A DNA stretch of 64,000 nucleotides from Pseudoalteromonas sp. XI10 (GCF_001469895.1 NZ_LOPY01000039.1:124001-188000), one strand, 5' to 3'; numbered from the stretch's first letter, positions 8,696 to 18,318 are shown. Translations and numbers: made by a program. The notes: generated from the sequence alone by a model not told the origin.

Positions 8696-9775
8696 CTACA
8701 CTGCTAATGCAGAATATAAATTGTCGTATTTACTACTCATGGTTCTTGCATCAGCGACTGCAATAGCATGATGACGAATGCAAAGACCATGTGGCAGTTT
8801 ACATGCTCTCAAAATAGCCGGTGCAAGCTTGTTAAACTCGTTCAAAGACACAAGCTCACCTTCGTTATCGGTGACAACTTCATGAATTCCACCTACATCA
8901 GATGCTACAACTGGAATACCACATGCCATGGCTTCAATAATCGATAATGGCAAACCTTCACGCTGTGAATACAAACACATTACGTCGATACTCGAATAAA
9001 AGGCTCGCATATCGTGAACGTTACCTAAAAAGTGCACACGTTCGTTAAGCCCTAAATTACGTACCAAATTCATTAAAATGACTTTTTGATCGCCATCTCC
9101 AGCAAACACCATATGGTAATCTTCAGGTAAGTAATGCAATGCATGAATAAGATCTTTGTGTCCTTTACCTTCAATCAACCTTGCAGCACAGCCAACTAGC
9201 TTAACTTTGTGGGGTAAATTGAGCTGACTTCTGGCGGTTGATTGATTAATTGCGACAAAATTATCGCAATCTATACCATTTAAAATGGTGCGCTCAGGAA
9301 TGATTGCTGTTTTAGCTCTAAATTCATCGGCAACAATACGTGCATCTGCGACCCAATAAATATTCGTTAATGAGTTAAGTAACTTAGTGAAAGTACATTG
9401 TTTAACGTTATTTAAATACCAGGCATCATGAATTGTTGATATATGACGAACCGAATCACCGGTTAACGCACAAGCAAGGCCGGCATAAATAACAGGGCCA
9501 ACATGATGACTGTGAATAATATCGATATCATGCTCTTTTATTAATGCCTTTATCTTTGCGATAACAGAAATACTCACGCCTGGTTTTTTGTTTAAACAAA
9601 TCACTCGATGGCTATATTGTTCAAGCTCTGGCCATTGCTCAAACGCAGATTGTCTGTCTCCCTCAAGAGAAACAATAATACTCGAGCTACTAAATTGACT
9701 GTTTTTGAGTAAAGTAATTGCCATTTTTTCTAGGCCACCTACTTGTAGGTGTTGAACTAAGTGCATGACATTCAT
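8696..9775 (-). CDS. GT4 glycosyltransferase, SypP-like
   Basis: Cytoplasmic retaining glycosyltransferase of 359 residues with the GT-B fold, predicted to add a sugar to the lipid-linked repeat unit. The N-terminal domain has the acceptor-side loop VGGLEKMAI. The C-terminal domain has LVGCAARLIEGKGHKDLI for the nucleotide-sugar side, followed by EGLPLSIIEAMACGIPVVASDVGG with the GT4 glutamates. The start overlaps the stop of the Wzz-like gene as ATGA, and the gene ends 9 bp before the GT2/PGT fusion. Sugar specificity cannot be read from the sequence. The position between Wzz-like and GT2/PGT genes matches SypP. Confidence 0.88.
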   Translation of the reverse strand: MNVMHLVQHLQVGGLEKMAITLLKNSQFSSSSIIVSLEGDRQSAFEQWPELEQYSHRVICLNKKPGVSISVIAKIKALIKEHDIDIIHSHHVGPVIYAGLACALTGDSVRHISTIHDAWYLNNVKQCTFTKLLNSLTNIYWVADARIVADEFRAKTAIIPERTILNGIDCDNFVAINQSTARSQLNLPHKVKLVGCAARLIEGKGHKDLIHALHYLPEDYHMVFAGDGDQKVILMNLVRNLGLNERVHFLGNVHDMRAFYSSIDVMCLYSQREGLPLSIIEAMACGIPVVASDVGGIHEVVTDNEGELVSLNEFNKLAPAILRACKLPHGLCIRHHAIAVADARTMSSKYDNLYSALAV

Positions 9776-11247
9776 GATTTATCTCCTTCAATATTACCGA
9801 AGTTAGTTTCGGCATTGACGATAGGAAGTACTGTTACCACCTCTGCGCTGGTAAGTTTTTCGATGGTTTTAATATCTTTTAAGTGACTGTCACAAAGTGC
9901 AGCAACAAATACGCTTGCACTACCTGTGAAAATCCCAAGAACAATGCCAACGATAACAGTCATTAGCATTGAGGTATTGATAGGTTGTGTTGGGCTATAA
10001 GCTCGCTCGATAGTTTTTACTTTGTCAGGTCCTTCGTATTTAACTAATTTGCCCGTAACTTTGGCCATTTCGTAACGGCTAAGCATGTCTTTATAAAGTG
10101 ACTGTTTAACATCGTAATCACGCTCTAGTTTACGTAATTGTTTTTCTACATCACTGGTTACTAACAGACGTTCACTGACGAGCTGCACTTGCTCTTCGAG
10201 CATTGCAAATTCTTGCTCTTGCTGAAGTAAATTATTACGGGCCTCTTCAAGCGCAAGAAGTTGAGAAACTAAAACGCTGCTCTCTTTACCATCACCAGAC
10301 GGAAGCGTATTAACCATTTGCCATAACTGATCAAGATTCGTTGTGTCTAGCTCTTCACTAGATGCTAACAGCGCCTGTTGGCGACTTTTTAAGTTTGCCA
10401 GTGTGCGTTTTTTCTCGATAACCTTGCTATGTTTATCGGTATAGCGTGTTCTCAAAAGACTTAATTCAGATTCAGTACGAATTATCTTTTCTTCTAAATT
10501 GCCTAAAATGGGATTGGCTTGCCCTACTTTACTCACTAAGGCATTCAATTTTGCTTTAGCGCCTGAAAGAGCAATCAGCTTTTGTTGTTTTTCGCTTAGT
10601 AAGCTGTCGAAGGTTTGGCGATTGCTATGTAAAACATCGGGTAAGGTGTTACTGTTTTTGGTTTTAAAATCAGCAAGTGCTTCTTCAGATAACTCAAGTT
10701 CTTCGCGTAAACTATCCAGCTGTTTAAAGAAAAACTGCTCAGAAGTATCAAGTGATGCCTTTGTTGGTGCTAATAAACGTTCAATAAATTTTTCTACCAC
10801 CTTTTCAAGCACTGGCTTCATTTGTGATTGGTCATGCCAAATAAAGTTAATGCGGACCAGCTCATCACCAATTAACGAAAGTGATAGTGCTTTAGATAGT
10901 TTTTGATGAATTTCTTCAACTTGCTTTGGCGTAGCATCTTCAGCTATTAATTGGGTTTCTTTTGCTACTGCAATAAGTACCTTACGGCTGATAACTAAGG
11001 TACGCAGTGCTGCCATACGGTCAGAAAGCTGAAACGAGAAAGACAGATCATCTAAGTAAGGATTAAGTAGTGCTGACTCTTCAATTAAGATGGTGGCGTG
11101 ATTGGTATATTGTTTTTGCGCAGATAAACCAAGTGCAATGACGACGATTGGCACAATGCAAAACGGAATAATAAAAAGCTTAATACGCGTGTAAAGCGCA
11201 TAAAGCCCTAAATAAATTAACCGTTTGATCTGCTCTTTAACTAACAT
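9772..11247 (-). CDS. Wzz/GumC-family chain-length determinant, SypO-like
   Basis: Inner-membrane polysaccharide co-polymerase of 491 residues controlling chain length. A membrane helix lies near residues 20-40 and another near 430-455. Between them is a long periplasmic coiled-coil region (about 150-400) rich in Glu, Leu and Lys. No P-loop follows the second helix, so the kinase module is a separate protein (the CpsD-like gene at 2739). The ATG at 11247 has AAAGGTAAAG. The gene begins a new transcription unit after a strong terminator at 11365-11400, and a sigma-54-like element lies at 11341-11356. Confidence 0.9.
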   Translation of the reverse strand: MLVKEQIKRLIYLGLYALYTRIKLFIIPFCIVPIVVIALGLSAQKQYTNHATILIEESALLNPYLDDLSFSFQLSDRMAALRTLVISRKVLIAVAKETQLIAEDATPKQVEEIHQKLSKALSLSLIGDELVRINFIWHDQSQMKPVLEKVVEKFIERLLAPTKASLDTSEQFFFKQLDSLREELELSEEALADFKTKNSNTLPDVLHSNRQTFDSLLSEKQQKLIALSGAKAKLNALVSKVGQANPILGNLEEKIIRTESELSLLRTRYTDKHSKVIEKKRTLANLKSRQQALLASSEELDTTNLDQLWQMVNTLPSGDGKESSVLVSQLLALEEARNNLLQQEQEFAMLEEQVQLVSERLLVTSDVEKQLRKLERDYDVKQSLYKDMLSRYEMAKVTGKLVKYEGPDKVKTIERAYSPTQPINTSMLMTVIVGIVLGIFTGSASVFVAALCDSHLKDIKTIEKLTSAEVVTVLPIVNAETNFGNIEGDKS

Positions 11248-11262
11248 ACTTTACCTTTTGCT

Positions 11263-11275
11263 TTGCATTTTGCGA
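11263..11275. promoter_or_regulatory. Weak LuxO/SypG-type palindrome in the Wzz-like leader
   Basis: TTGCATTTTGCGA matches TTGCA-N3-TGCAA except at the penultimate base. It lies downstream of the candidate -24/-12 element, only 16 bp before the start codon, so an activating role is uncertain. Confidence 0.25.
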
Positions 11276-11340
11276 AATTGCTCGGTTTTAATTTGCAAAT
11301 TGATAAAAACAACCGAGATTTCTATAGATAGTTAGTTAAT

Positions 11341-11356
11341 TGCAGTTAGTGAGCCA
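11341..11356 (-). promoter_or_regulatory. Candidate sigma-54 promoter of the Wzz-like operon
   Basis: On the minus strand TGGCTCACTAACTGCA has TGGC and TGCA with GG and GC 12 bases apart, as in -24/-12 promoters. It lies between the upstream terminator and the start at 11247, giving a leader of about 80 bases. Confidence 0.5.
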
Positions 11357-11364
11357 AAATGAAA

Positions 11365-11400
11365 AAAGCCGCATCTTGTAGCGATACAAGATGCGGCTTT
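11365..11400 (-). terminator. Strong intrinsic terminator after the SypN-like gene
   Basis: Perfect 16-bp arms (AAAGCCGCATCTTGTA and its complement) around a GCGA loop, followed on the minus strand by a run of T. It ends the transcription unit that begins near 17.2 kb. Confidence 0.93.
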
Positions 11401-11416
11401 GGGTTGAAAGGTTTAT

Positions 11417-12553
11417 TTAGCAAAACCTAAGTTGTTTACAGACTAACTTGGCTTTTGCTTGCCAGCTATGATCACTCGCCTGCTGAGATTGGTTGGCTCG
11501 CCAATTCAAGTTATGTGATTTACTTAGGCTTACAGCATAGTCTACACGCTCAATAAAGCCTTGGTGGTTGTCTGCTATTAATATGGTCTCTTGGTACGGA
11601 TTAACCGCAGCAAAGCGTGTTGTCACAATTGGTGTGCCTGTGGCTATGTATTCTTTTAATTTAAGTGGATCACAGGCTCTGATCTGCTCATTATCAACAA
11701 ATGGCAAGATAGATACCTGCCAATGCTGAGAAAATGAAGCTAAACGACCATGCTCTACAGCTTGTATATGGGTTACATTGTCTAACTTGAGTAGATCAGA
11801 GAAGTCTTCGACAAGGTGGCCTATCAATACTAATTGATACTCAGGCCTATCTTTAGCTAGCCTTAACAATAAGGCTTTATCAAGCCAAGCATTCAAGGAA
11901 CCATAGAAACCAATAATTGGTTTGCTTATTTGCTCAAGTTCAACGGCTTTTGTGGTTTGCGTGGTAAAGAGCTCTAAATCGACACCATGAGAAAGCATTT
12001 TAACTTTAGATTTCGGCATTTTGTTGGCAAGAAACTCACTCACAACATAGATGGTGTCAGCTTTTTCGATAAGGTCGCTTTCAAAAGGCGCGACCATTTT
12101 ATGATCAACACCCGCAAGTGCAGAGAAATCATCTCCACAATAATAAATGACTTTATCCTGCTCTCGAGGTGAAATTAGACTAATTGCAGTAGGCACACTA
12201 AGCCAATAAACAATTGGCTCATCATCTATGAAACCTTTTCGATTAAAAATCCATTTATTAAATAGCCTTACTATAAGGTTATCGTGCCAGGGTAAAACAG
12301 CTAATGTGTGTGATGTTAAATTAATGTTTTGGCTAGTATTCGTTGTTTTAGCATTTGACCCTGTGCGCTTTGATAAAAAAAGGCTTTTTAATTTATTAAA
12401 AACTCGTTTCACATCAATCAAGCGAAATGTTGGTTTTCGCATACCAATCGAGTTAATCCAAATAACCTGATGTTGTTTTGCTAGTTGTTTAAATAGGTGC
12501 TGTGTACTACTTGGGTGACTTTGCCAGTCTTCGCCGAATACAATAAATTTCAT
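11417..12553 (-). CDS. Glycosyltransferase family 1/4 protein, SypN-like
   Basis: GT-B-type glycosyltransferase of 378 residues. The N-terminus [20 protein letters not shown] is typical of envelope polysaccharide transferases of this kind. A central segment [17 protein letters not shown] marks the start of the donor domain, followed by LVLIGHL. A late [19 protein letters not shown] contains the conserved ExxAxGxPVV-like motif. Its ATG overlaps the acyltransferase stop (ATGA). It is the last gene before the terminator at 11365. Donor and acceptor sugars are unknown. The position M-N matches the V. fischeri order. Confidence 0.85.
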   Translation of the reverse strand: MKFIVFGEDWQSHPSSTQHLFKQLAKQHQVIWINSIGMRKPTFRLIDVKRVFNKLKSLFLSKRTGSNAKTTNTSQNINLTSHTLAVLPWHDNLIVRLFNKWIFNRKGFIDDEPIVYWLSVPTAISLISPREQDKVIYYCGDDFSALAGVDHKMVAPFESDLIEKADTIYVVSEFLANKMPKSKVKMLSHGVDLELFTTQTTKAVELEQISKPIIGFYGSLNAWLDKALLLRLAKDRPEYQLVLIGHLVEDFSDLLKLDNVTHIQAVEHGRLASFSQHWQVSILPFVDNEQIRACDPLKLKEYIATGTPIVTTRFAAVNPYQETILIADNHQGFIERVDYAVSLSKSHNLNWRANQSQQASDHSWQAKAKLVCKQLRFC

Positions 12554-13260
12554 AGCGTGCCCTCCAGCTTTTTAACAATTTTTGCTGGATTGCCAGCAAC
12601 AATAGTATTTGCTGGCACATCTTTAGTAACTACAGCGCTTGCAGCAACTATAGCACCCTCGCCTATTGTTACACCTGCAAGCACAGTTGCGCCGGTGCCT
12701 ATCCAAGCGCCTTTTTTAATTATGATATCGCCAACTTGGCATTCATCATCAGGCTCACCAAGGGCACGTCTTTCAGAGTTTAGAGGGTGACCAGGAAAAC
12801 CAGCTAAAAATACCCGCCCAGCAAGGCGAACATCATCTTCTAAAACAATTTTTCGACCAACAGAAAACGCATTCTGCCAACCAATATCAACATTACTGCC
12901 AATTATAAGTTTGGGTGTGTAATTACCATGACTACGCCCACAAAAAGTACTAATGCCACTAATTCGCGTGTTGTCATTACAGCTAATTTCAAGTTTTCCT
13001 AAAATTTGCGGCATGCCAGAATAAAGGTATAAATTTGCTTTTGAGCCCTTGATTTGGCTTTTAAATAGTGGTGTGTAATAAAAAATGCGCCCTAGTTCAC
13101 TCACTACTGTTTTAACCAATAAATGCAGTTTATATATAACTGAATGAATACCTGGGATAACCCACATTTGTGGATTGCGAATCGATTTCGCAAATTGAAA
13201 AAGCGATTTTGCAAATGGGCTGTCACTTGTTTTAAGCCATTGTTTAATATTTTCACTCAT
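12550..13260 (-). CDS. Hexapeptide-repeat acyltransferase, SypM-like
   Basis: Left-handed beta-helix acyltransferase of 236 residues, probably O-acetylating a sugar of the polysaccharide. The N-terminal 90 residues are unassigned. From about 95 onward, repeats of the [IV]GxxxxI type appear, ending in the diagnostic [42 protein letters not shown]. The inserted loop GFPGHPLN carries a His at the usual catalytic position. Its start overlaps the ligase stop (ATGAGTGA) and its own stop overlaps the next glycosyltransferase. The acyl group is not certain; acetyl is the usual one. Confidence 0.85.
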   Translation of the reverse strand: MSENIKQWLKTSDSPFAKSLFQFAKSIRNPQMWVIPGIHSVIYKLHLLVKTVVSELGRIFYYTPLFKSQIKGSKANLYLYSGMPQILGKLEISCNDNTRISGISTFCGRSHGNYTPKLIIGSNVDIGWQNAFSVGRKIVLEDDVRLAGRVFLAGFPGHPLNSERRALGEPDDECQVGDIIIKKGAWIGTGATVLAGVTIGEGAIVAASAVVTKDVPANTIVAGNPAKIVKKLEGTL

Positions 13261-14617
13261 GTGTAGTCTCCCTTTGTTTATCGATTACAAGCTTTTCTAA
13301 GGCAATAGTTAAAGCAAGAATGATATAAATAGGCCATGTAAATGCCTGAGTTAAAAAGGTTCCTGACACCATAAAGCCAATTAGGCCGCCCTTTAGAGCT
13401 TTCGCATTTACATCAATTTGTTTGTCATTAATCTGTTTATTCATTAAGAAAACACGGTTCAAGGTGCGATAAATACAGGCAATCACTAATACAAAAATAC
13501 ATATTCCAACGATGCCTGTTTCACCTAATACCTGAAACCACGTACTGTGTACTGCATGATTCTTGCCATCCCAATGTGGGCTGTAAAAATAGTAATTAAC
13601 GACAAAGTTATTAACCCCAACCCCAGTTAATGGATTATGTATTGCCATATTGATTGCAGCTTGCCATGCGTAAATACGGCCCATAGCAGATTCATCAACA
13701 CCACCTTCATGGGAGCCGCCACTTTGTCTATCTGCAATACCTGCAAAAGCAACCATGGCTAACATGCCCACGGCACCAATGCAGCCGACCACTACAGGAT
13801 TTTTAACTTTCTGGTAAATAAAGAAACTAAGTACAGCAGCAATGCCAAGTAAGCCTCCTCGGCTTTGTGTTGCAATAACACCGCTGATTGCGATAACTAA
13901 GCAAATAAATGCAATGATGCGTCTAAATTTATGGGCACTTGAATCAAATACTTCAGCAGCTAAAAAAGACACGGGAAACATCATTACAAGTGATAAATCG
14001 TTAGGATCTCCAAGTTGTGAGCGAAGTTCTCGCGAAATAGTGACGCGGGTACCTTCTACTAGGCCAATACCATTCATTTTGTTACTCAGGGCAACTAAAG
14101 CAATGGCGGAACCTGAGATCATGATGCCAATTCTAACCACATTAAAATGCTTTAATGTGCTCATCCACCACGAGATTGCAAATACCATAATGAGTACTTT
14201 TGTCAGTACACCTGACCAATACTCCATCGCTAAACCGCGATTTGAGGCACTAAAAACGCAAACAGTAAGCCAAATAAACCAAACAAAAAATATCAGATGA
14301 TTGGTATGCCAATGTGGCTTTAATTTTTGTGAGATAAACAGGTGCCAGGCTATTCCCAATAGCGACGCAAGCGCGAGTAACTTAGGAATTTTAAAAGGCA
14401 TTAAAAAAGGAAAAGCTTCATGTAATCTAAAATAGCTAAATAAAATAAACAAAATTATAAAAGCCACACTTACCTTTACTGCAGTGAAAGCGGCAAAAGG
14501 TAATAGTAGCAATGCAAAAACTGCTATTGGGCCCAAAATGGCATAGGTAACAACCACAAGTAAGGTTACTAAAATGCCATTAATGAATAACTGATTTTGT
14601 TTATAGTAATTGAGCAT
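13253..14617 (-). CDS. O-antigen ligase/polymerase-family membrane protein, SypL-like
   Basis: Polytopic inner-membrane protein of 454 residues with about eleven hydrophobic segments. The Wzy_C signature lies in a periplasmic loop near residues 335-375 ([13 protein letters not shown], then [15 protein letters not shown]), with the conserved His and the Glu of LGETG. In these families it polymerises repeat units or ligates glycan. No separate Wzy is seen in the locus, so a polymerase role is likely, by inference. The ATG has GGAG upstream and overlaps the flippase gene by 17 bp. Confidence 0.87.
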   Translation of the reverse strand: MLNYYKQNQLFINGILVTLLVVVTYAILGPIAVFALLLLPFAAFTAVKVSVAFIILFILFSYFRLHEAFPFLMPFKIPKLLALASLLGIAWHLFISQKLKPHWHTNHLIFFVWFIWLTVCVFSASNRGLAMEYWSGVLTKVLIMVFAISWWMSTLKHFNVVRIGIMISGSAIALVALSNKMNGIGLVEGTRVTISRELRSQLGDPNDLSLVMMFPVSFLAAEVFDSSAHKFRRIIAFICLVIAISGVIATQSRGGLLGIAAVLSFFIYQKVKNPVVVGCIGAVGMLAMVAFAGIADRQSGGSHEGGVDESAMGRIYAWQAAINMAIHNPLTGVGVNNFVVNYYFYSPHWDGKNHAVHSTWFQVLGETGIVGICIFVLVIACIYRTLNRVFLMNKQINDKQIDVNAKALKGGLIGFMVSGTFLTQAFTWPIYIILALTIALEKLVIDKQRETTHE

Positions 14618-16019
14618 GGTGATGCTCCTTCATTAAGCTTTTTATTACTTGCTTAATTAATGCTCTATATTGATAAGCCAAACCAGCAATATAGATAAAA
14701 CATACGATCCATTTAGCCAAACTAAGTTCGCTAAACTGTAAAGTGATCTGTGTTATAGATCCTAATGCTAACCAGCTTGGTACTAATGCTGCAAAGTTTA
14801 GCTTTAGAGGCTCGAAATGCTGACTAACTGAATAAAGGCAAACTAATTTAAAACTTTGCATAATGATTAGTGCCAAAATAGCGCCTTCAACACCAAGTTT
14901 TGGCACTAAAAAGTACAGCAGACTAAGACCTAAAAGTGCTGTAAAGAAGTTTATAATTGATACAAACACACCATTCTTATGCATGTAGCATCCAATATTG
15001 AAAATATCGCTGTGATGGCGTATAGCAACAACAATAATTAATAAAATCAGCCAACTATCTTTGCCATGGTATTCAGCAGGAAGTACTGAGTTTAATGCGA
15101 TTGGTGCCAGTAAACTCATCAAAACACACATAGCTAAGCCTGCATTTAATGAGGTTATTGCATAATTTTGATATTGCGTTTTATCTTGCTTAATTAAGCT
15201 AAAGCGTTTGGCGAACCACCAAAGTCTAATCGGCTCAAATGTGAACGAAGTTATTATGGCAAATTGCGCTGCAACGTAATAACTCGCTAAGACACTCTCG
15301 TTAAATTCGGCAACGATAAACCAGTTTTCAGCCCCATTACCGGCATAAACAAACAAACCTGATGCGATAATTGAAGTTAAGAATACAGTCTGTGATTTTT
15401 TTATTCTCCAGCTAAAACGAGAATAGCTCACTTTAAGTGCACTTCGCATATCACTTAAGGTTAAACACATAATAATGAACGTGCAGACAACACCTGAAAC
15501 CATTACACCGGTTACATTAAAACCAAGAACTAACAAAGTGATTGTTAAACAAGTTTGTATGACAGCATGCGCAATACTATAAAAACAATACTTTTGCGCG
15601 TAACCAAATAACCGGTAGTAGGTGTACGGGATAGCAAGTACCGAGGCAAAAGTTAAATTTAAAATAAGTAACCTAAAATCAATCACCTTTATTTGTGCAG
15701 GTAAGGTTGCAATAATTTGCTCGCTAAATATAAAGCTACAGCCTAAAAAAAGCGCACTAAAACAGATTGTTAATACCAGAGAGTCTCTAAATAACGCCAT
15801 TTTTTCACGAAAAGATGGGTACTGTTGTTTTAGTAGTAGCTCAGGTAAACCAAGAGAAACCACTAAAGAGCATAACGCCGACATGGTCACCAAAAAATTC
15901 AGCTCACCAAACTCGCTCTTTTCTAAAAAGCGAGTTGTAATTGGTAAAAGTAAAAAGCCAAACCCTTTTACTGCAAAAATAGCTAAAGCAAAGTAACCAA
16001 TTTGTTTTAAGTTACTCAT
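14601..16019 (-). CDS. Wzx-type oligosaccharide flippase, SypK-like
   Basis: MATE/MOP-superfamily membrane protein of 472 residues with 12-14 hydrophobic segments. It starts with MSNLKQIGYFALAIFAVKGF and GFGFLLLPITTRFLEKSEFG, the typical Polysacc_synt opening with the tyrosine/glutamate turn (EFGELNF). It would move undecaprenyl-linked repeat units across the inner membrane. A good AGGGAGG-like ribosome site precedes 16019. It sits between the first glycosyltransferase and the ligase/polymerase gene, the arrangement of a Wzx/Wzy pathway. Confidence 0.88.
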   Translation of the reverse strand: MSNLKQIGYFALAIFAVKGFGFLLLPITTRFLEKSEFGELNFLVTMSALCSLVVSLGLPELLLKQQYPSFREKMALFRDSLVLTICFSALFLGCSFIFSEQIIATLPAQIKVIDFRLLILNLTFASVLAIPYTYYRLFGYAQKYCFYSIAHAVIQTCLTITLLVLGFNVTGVMVSGVVCTFIIMCLTLSDMRSALKVSYSRFSWRIKKSQTVFLTSIIASGLFVYAGNGAENWFIVAEFNESVLASYYVAAQFAIITSFTFEPIRLWWFAKRFSLIKQDKTQYQNYAITSLNAGLAMCVLMSLLAPIALNSVLPAEYHGKDSWLILLIIVVAIRHHSDIFNIGCYMHKNGVFVSIINFFTALLGLSLLYFLVPKLGVEGAILALIIMQSFKLVCLYSVSQHFEPLKLNFAALVPSWLALGSITQITLQFSELSLAKWIVCFIYIAGLAYQYRALIKQVIKSLMKEHHHAQLL

Positions 16020-16028
16020 AAAACCTCC

Positions 16029-17180
16029 CTATAAAGATTCAACCCATTTGGAAAGTTGCTGAGCTTGCTTAACTGCGTTGTAATGCTCGTTAACATGTTG
16101 CTTAGCATTTTGACCAAGTAGATAACGCTTATGTGGAGATAATTGGTGAAATTTATAAAGCATTTTGCTGAGTCCTGAGATACTACCTGGCATACATTTC
16201 ATACCAACACTTGGGGTTACTATTTCGTTTGCTCCCATTAAGGTGGTAGTGAGAACAGGAAGGCCACAAGCCATGGCTTCTTTTAAAACTAACGGGCCTG
16301 TATCACGGTCGCCATTTTCTGCGACGCAAAAAGGGGCGATAAGCGCAGAATAATAAATTAGGTTTGAGCTAACCCAATCATGAGGTTTTTCGCCTAGAAA
16401 ACGGATAGATTTACGAATACCAAGCTCTTCAGCCATATACATTAAATCGTTCAGCATTGGCCCGTCCCCTACTATATCTAGGGTTATACCAAACTCTTTT
16501 GGAATATGCTTAAGTGCCGGTAGTAGAAATTGCAGCCCTTTCTTCTCGACAAGACGGCCGATGAAAATCAAACTTACAGATTCATTTAGGGACGATGGTA
16601 CAAACTTAAATTGGCTAGTATCGATACCGCAATGTAACAATTTAACATTGCTCTTAGAAAAGCGTTTAAATTGCATAGCCATTTCTTCACAAACTGCTAT
16701 TGAAAAATCACAAAGAGCTAATTTGGGTTTTAAGTCTGCGTTGTTTACGTAAACATCATGGCCATGACCAATAGAAGATACTGTAATGTCAGCAAGTTTT
16801 GCCGCAACGATACCGTATGCAAGAGGCCCATGCATAAAATGGCAATGTAAATGATCTATCTTTGCAGCTTTTATATAACGTGCAATTTGATAACCATAAG
16901 CAAGCAAGGATTGTGTTGAAATTGATTTAAATTGAGCTGCAGTATGCGTTGCCCTTGCTAACTTATAAATATTAAACATAGAAGGTAAAATCAATTTAAA
17001 CGCAGGTTTAGTGATTTTTTTAACTTCAATGGCACTGGTTAAATTAATCATCACACAGGTTTTTTCAAATGTAAGAACTGTCACCTTATGCCCTGCATTT
17101 AGAAGAGCTTTAATTTCCGTTACAACAAATGTTTCTGATGCAATTGGAAAGCTTGGGACCAAAATAGCAATGTGCTTCAT
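16029..17180 (-). CDS. GT4 glycosyltransferase, first gene of the synthesis operon (SypJ-like position)
   Basis: GT-B glycosyltransferase of about 384 residues. Motifs are PSFPIASETFVVTEI at the N-terminus, HCHFMHGPLAYG in the acceptor domain, and LIFIGRLVEKKGLQFLLPAL with GPLVLKEAMACGLPVLTT in the donor domain. The start at 17180 is chosen because AGGAGCG precedes it and the family begins there; an in-frame ATG at 17294 would add 38 unrelated residues and overlap the control region. It heads the operon through 11417. The V. fischeri locus has three such genes (H, I, J) before the flippase; only one is present here. Confidence 0.87.
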   Translation of the reverse strand: MKHIAILVPSFPIASETFVVTEIKALLNAGHKVTVLTFEKTCVMINLTSAIEVKKITKPAFKLILPSMFNIYKLARATHTAAQFKSISTQSLLAYGYQIARYIKAAKIDHLHCHFMHGPLAYGIVAAKLADITVSSIGHGHDVYVNNADLKPKLALCDFSIAVCEEMAMQFKRFSKSNVKLLHCGIDTSQFKFVPSSLNESVSLIFIGRLVEKKGLQFLLPALKHIPKEFGITLDIVGDGPMLNDLMYMAEELGIRKSIRFLGEKPHDWVSSNLIYYSALIAPFCVAENGDRDTGPLVLKEAMACGLPVLTTTLMGANEIVTPSVGMKCMPGSISGLSKMLYKFHQLSPHKRYLLGQNAKQHVNEHYNAVKQAQQLSKWVESL

Positions 17181-17215
17181 AAAAACGCTCCTATAAAAAC
17201 TGTTATAGGAGTTAT

Positions 17216-17231
17216 GGCAAATTCCATACCC
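17216..17231 (-). promoter_or_regulatory. Candidate sigma-54 promoter of the polysaccharide synthesis operon
   Basis: On the minus strand GGGTATGGAATTTGCC has GG and GC 12 bases apart and an intact TTGC -12 box. It lies 36 bp upstream of the start at 17180 and 51 bp from the shared palindrome at 17282-17294. Confidence 0.57.
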
Positions 17232-17281
17232 GGCTATTAAACCTTTAAATTCCCGAAATGAGATTAAATTTTGCTGGAGAT

Positions 17282-17294
17282 TTGCAAAATGCAA
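17282..17294. promoter_or_regulatory. Shared LuxO/SypG-type palindrome between divergent promoters
   Basis: TTGCAAAATGCAA is a perfect TTGCA-N3-TGCAA palindrome. It lies almost midway between the two divergent sigma-54-like elements: 51 bp separate it from the one at 17216-17231 and 52 bp from the one at 17346-17360. Confidence 0.65.
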
Positions 17295-17345
17295 CGCACA
17301 AAGAGAAAAGGCTGAGTAATTTAAAAGAAAATACAGATTTAAAGC

Positions 17346-17360
17346 TGGCGTCTAAATTGC
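17346..17360 (+). promoter_or_regulatory. Candidate sigma-54 promoter of the GT2-receiver pair
   Basis: TGGCGTCTAAATTGC carries an intact TGGC -24 box and TTGC -12 box at canonical spacing. It lies 40 bp upstream of the start at 17401. It is the best sigma-54 match in the window. Confidence 0.68.
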
Positions 17361-17400
17361 GTAACCTTTACTACGTGAAGAAATGCTTTTGGGGCATATT

Positions 17401-18318
17401 ATGAACAGCCAAGTCAGTATTATCATTCCTAACTACAACTGTTTGCAGTATCTAGATACCTGTATTAACAGCATTTACCAGCAAAAAAATGTAAATTTCG
17501 AAATCATTATTGTTGATGATGGCTCTACAGATGGCAGTAAAGAATACCTTGAGCAACTTGCTGCCGACAAAAGTGAGGTACGCATCTTTAGCCAACAAAG
17601 AAAAGGTGTTGTCGCTGCTCGTAACCTAGCAATTACACAATCAAAGTCAGAGTATTTAGCTTTTTTAGATGCCGATGATTATTGGTCAACCAATAAGCTT
17701 GCAGCTCAGTTAGCATTTCATAAAAAACACCCAGACTGTGTTTTAAGTTTCACTGACTACATGCATTTTAATGAAAACAACGAAGATATAATTGGCTGTT
17801 TTGATTATTGGCCCGAATTTAAATGCAATAAAGAAAACAGAGACTTCCAGTTTCTAGATAATCCAATAAGCCAAATGATCACAACCAATATCGTTGGCAC
17901 TTCGTCAGTCATGGTTAAACGCTCAACCATTGTTGATGTGGGTGGTTTTGATGATAAATTAAGTAGCGCTACAGATTTAGATTGCTGGTTAAAAATAGCT
18001 AAAAAAGGTTATGTTGGTTATTCAACGCTTTGTGCAATGCACTATCTAATGCGTGCTAATTCTATAACATCAAATAGAGAAAATAGACTAGCGGCTATGG
18101 TTGAAATTATTAATCGTAACCAATCTGTTGTATCAAACAATGAACTTAAAAAAATCAAAGCACGTTTAAGTGAATGTTATGGCGAGTTCTACCGTGAACT
18201 TGGTCAGTATTCAAAAGCACTTATGTATTCGAACAAAGCCTTTTGGCTATTTCCTCATAAACGAAACTTTAAACATATGCTCTATGACTTAAAGCACTTA
18301 TTTGGAGCGCATTCATGA
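17401..18318 (+). CDS. GT2-family glycosyltransferase
   Basis: GT-A-fold glycosyltransferase of about 305 residues. It shows VSIIIPNYNCLQYLDTCINS at the N-terminus, VDDGSTDGS for nucleotide binding, the DxD-like FLDADDYW near residue 95, and an acceptor-side GGFDDKLSSATDLDCWLK. The start at 17401 is preferred over 17383 because GGGG lies 8-11 bases upstream and the family begins MNSQVSIIIP. It overlaps the next gene (ATGA) and is divergent from the main synthesis operon, sharing its control region. It probably adds a sugar to the same polysaccharide; no TM segments are evident. Confidence 0.87.
   Translation: MNSQVSIIIPNYNCLQYLDTCINSIYQQKNVNFEIIIVDDGSTDGSKEYLEQLAADKSEVRIFSQQRKGVVAARNLAITQSKSEYLAFLDADDYWSTNKLAAQLAFHKKHPDCVLSFTDYMHFNENNEDIIGCFDYWPEFKCNKENRDFQFLDNPISQMITTNIVGTSSVMVKRSTIVDVGGFDDKLSSATDLDCWLKIAKKGYVGYSTLCAMHYLMRANSITSNRENRLAAMVEIINRNQSVVSNNELKKIKARLSECYGEFYRELGQYSKALMYSNKAFWLFPHKRNFKHMLYDLKHLFGAHS

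Noticed and set aside
17181..17294. N-terminal extension of the first synthesis glycosyltransferase
   Set aside because: The extra 38 residues match nothing, overlap the sigma-54-like promoter, and a strong AGGAG lies just before 17180.
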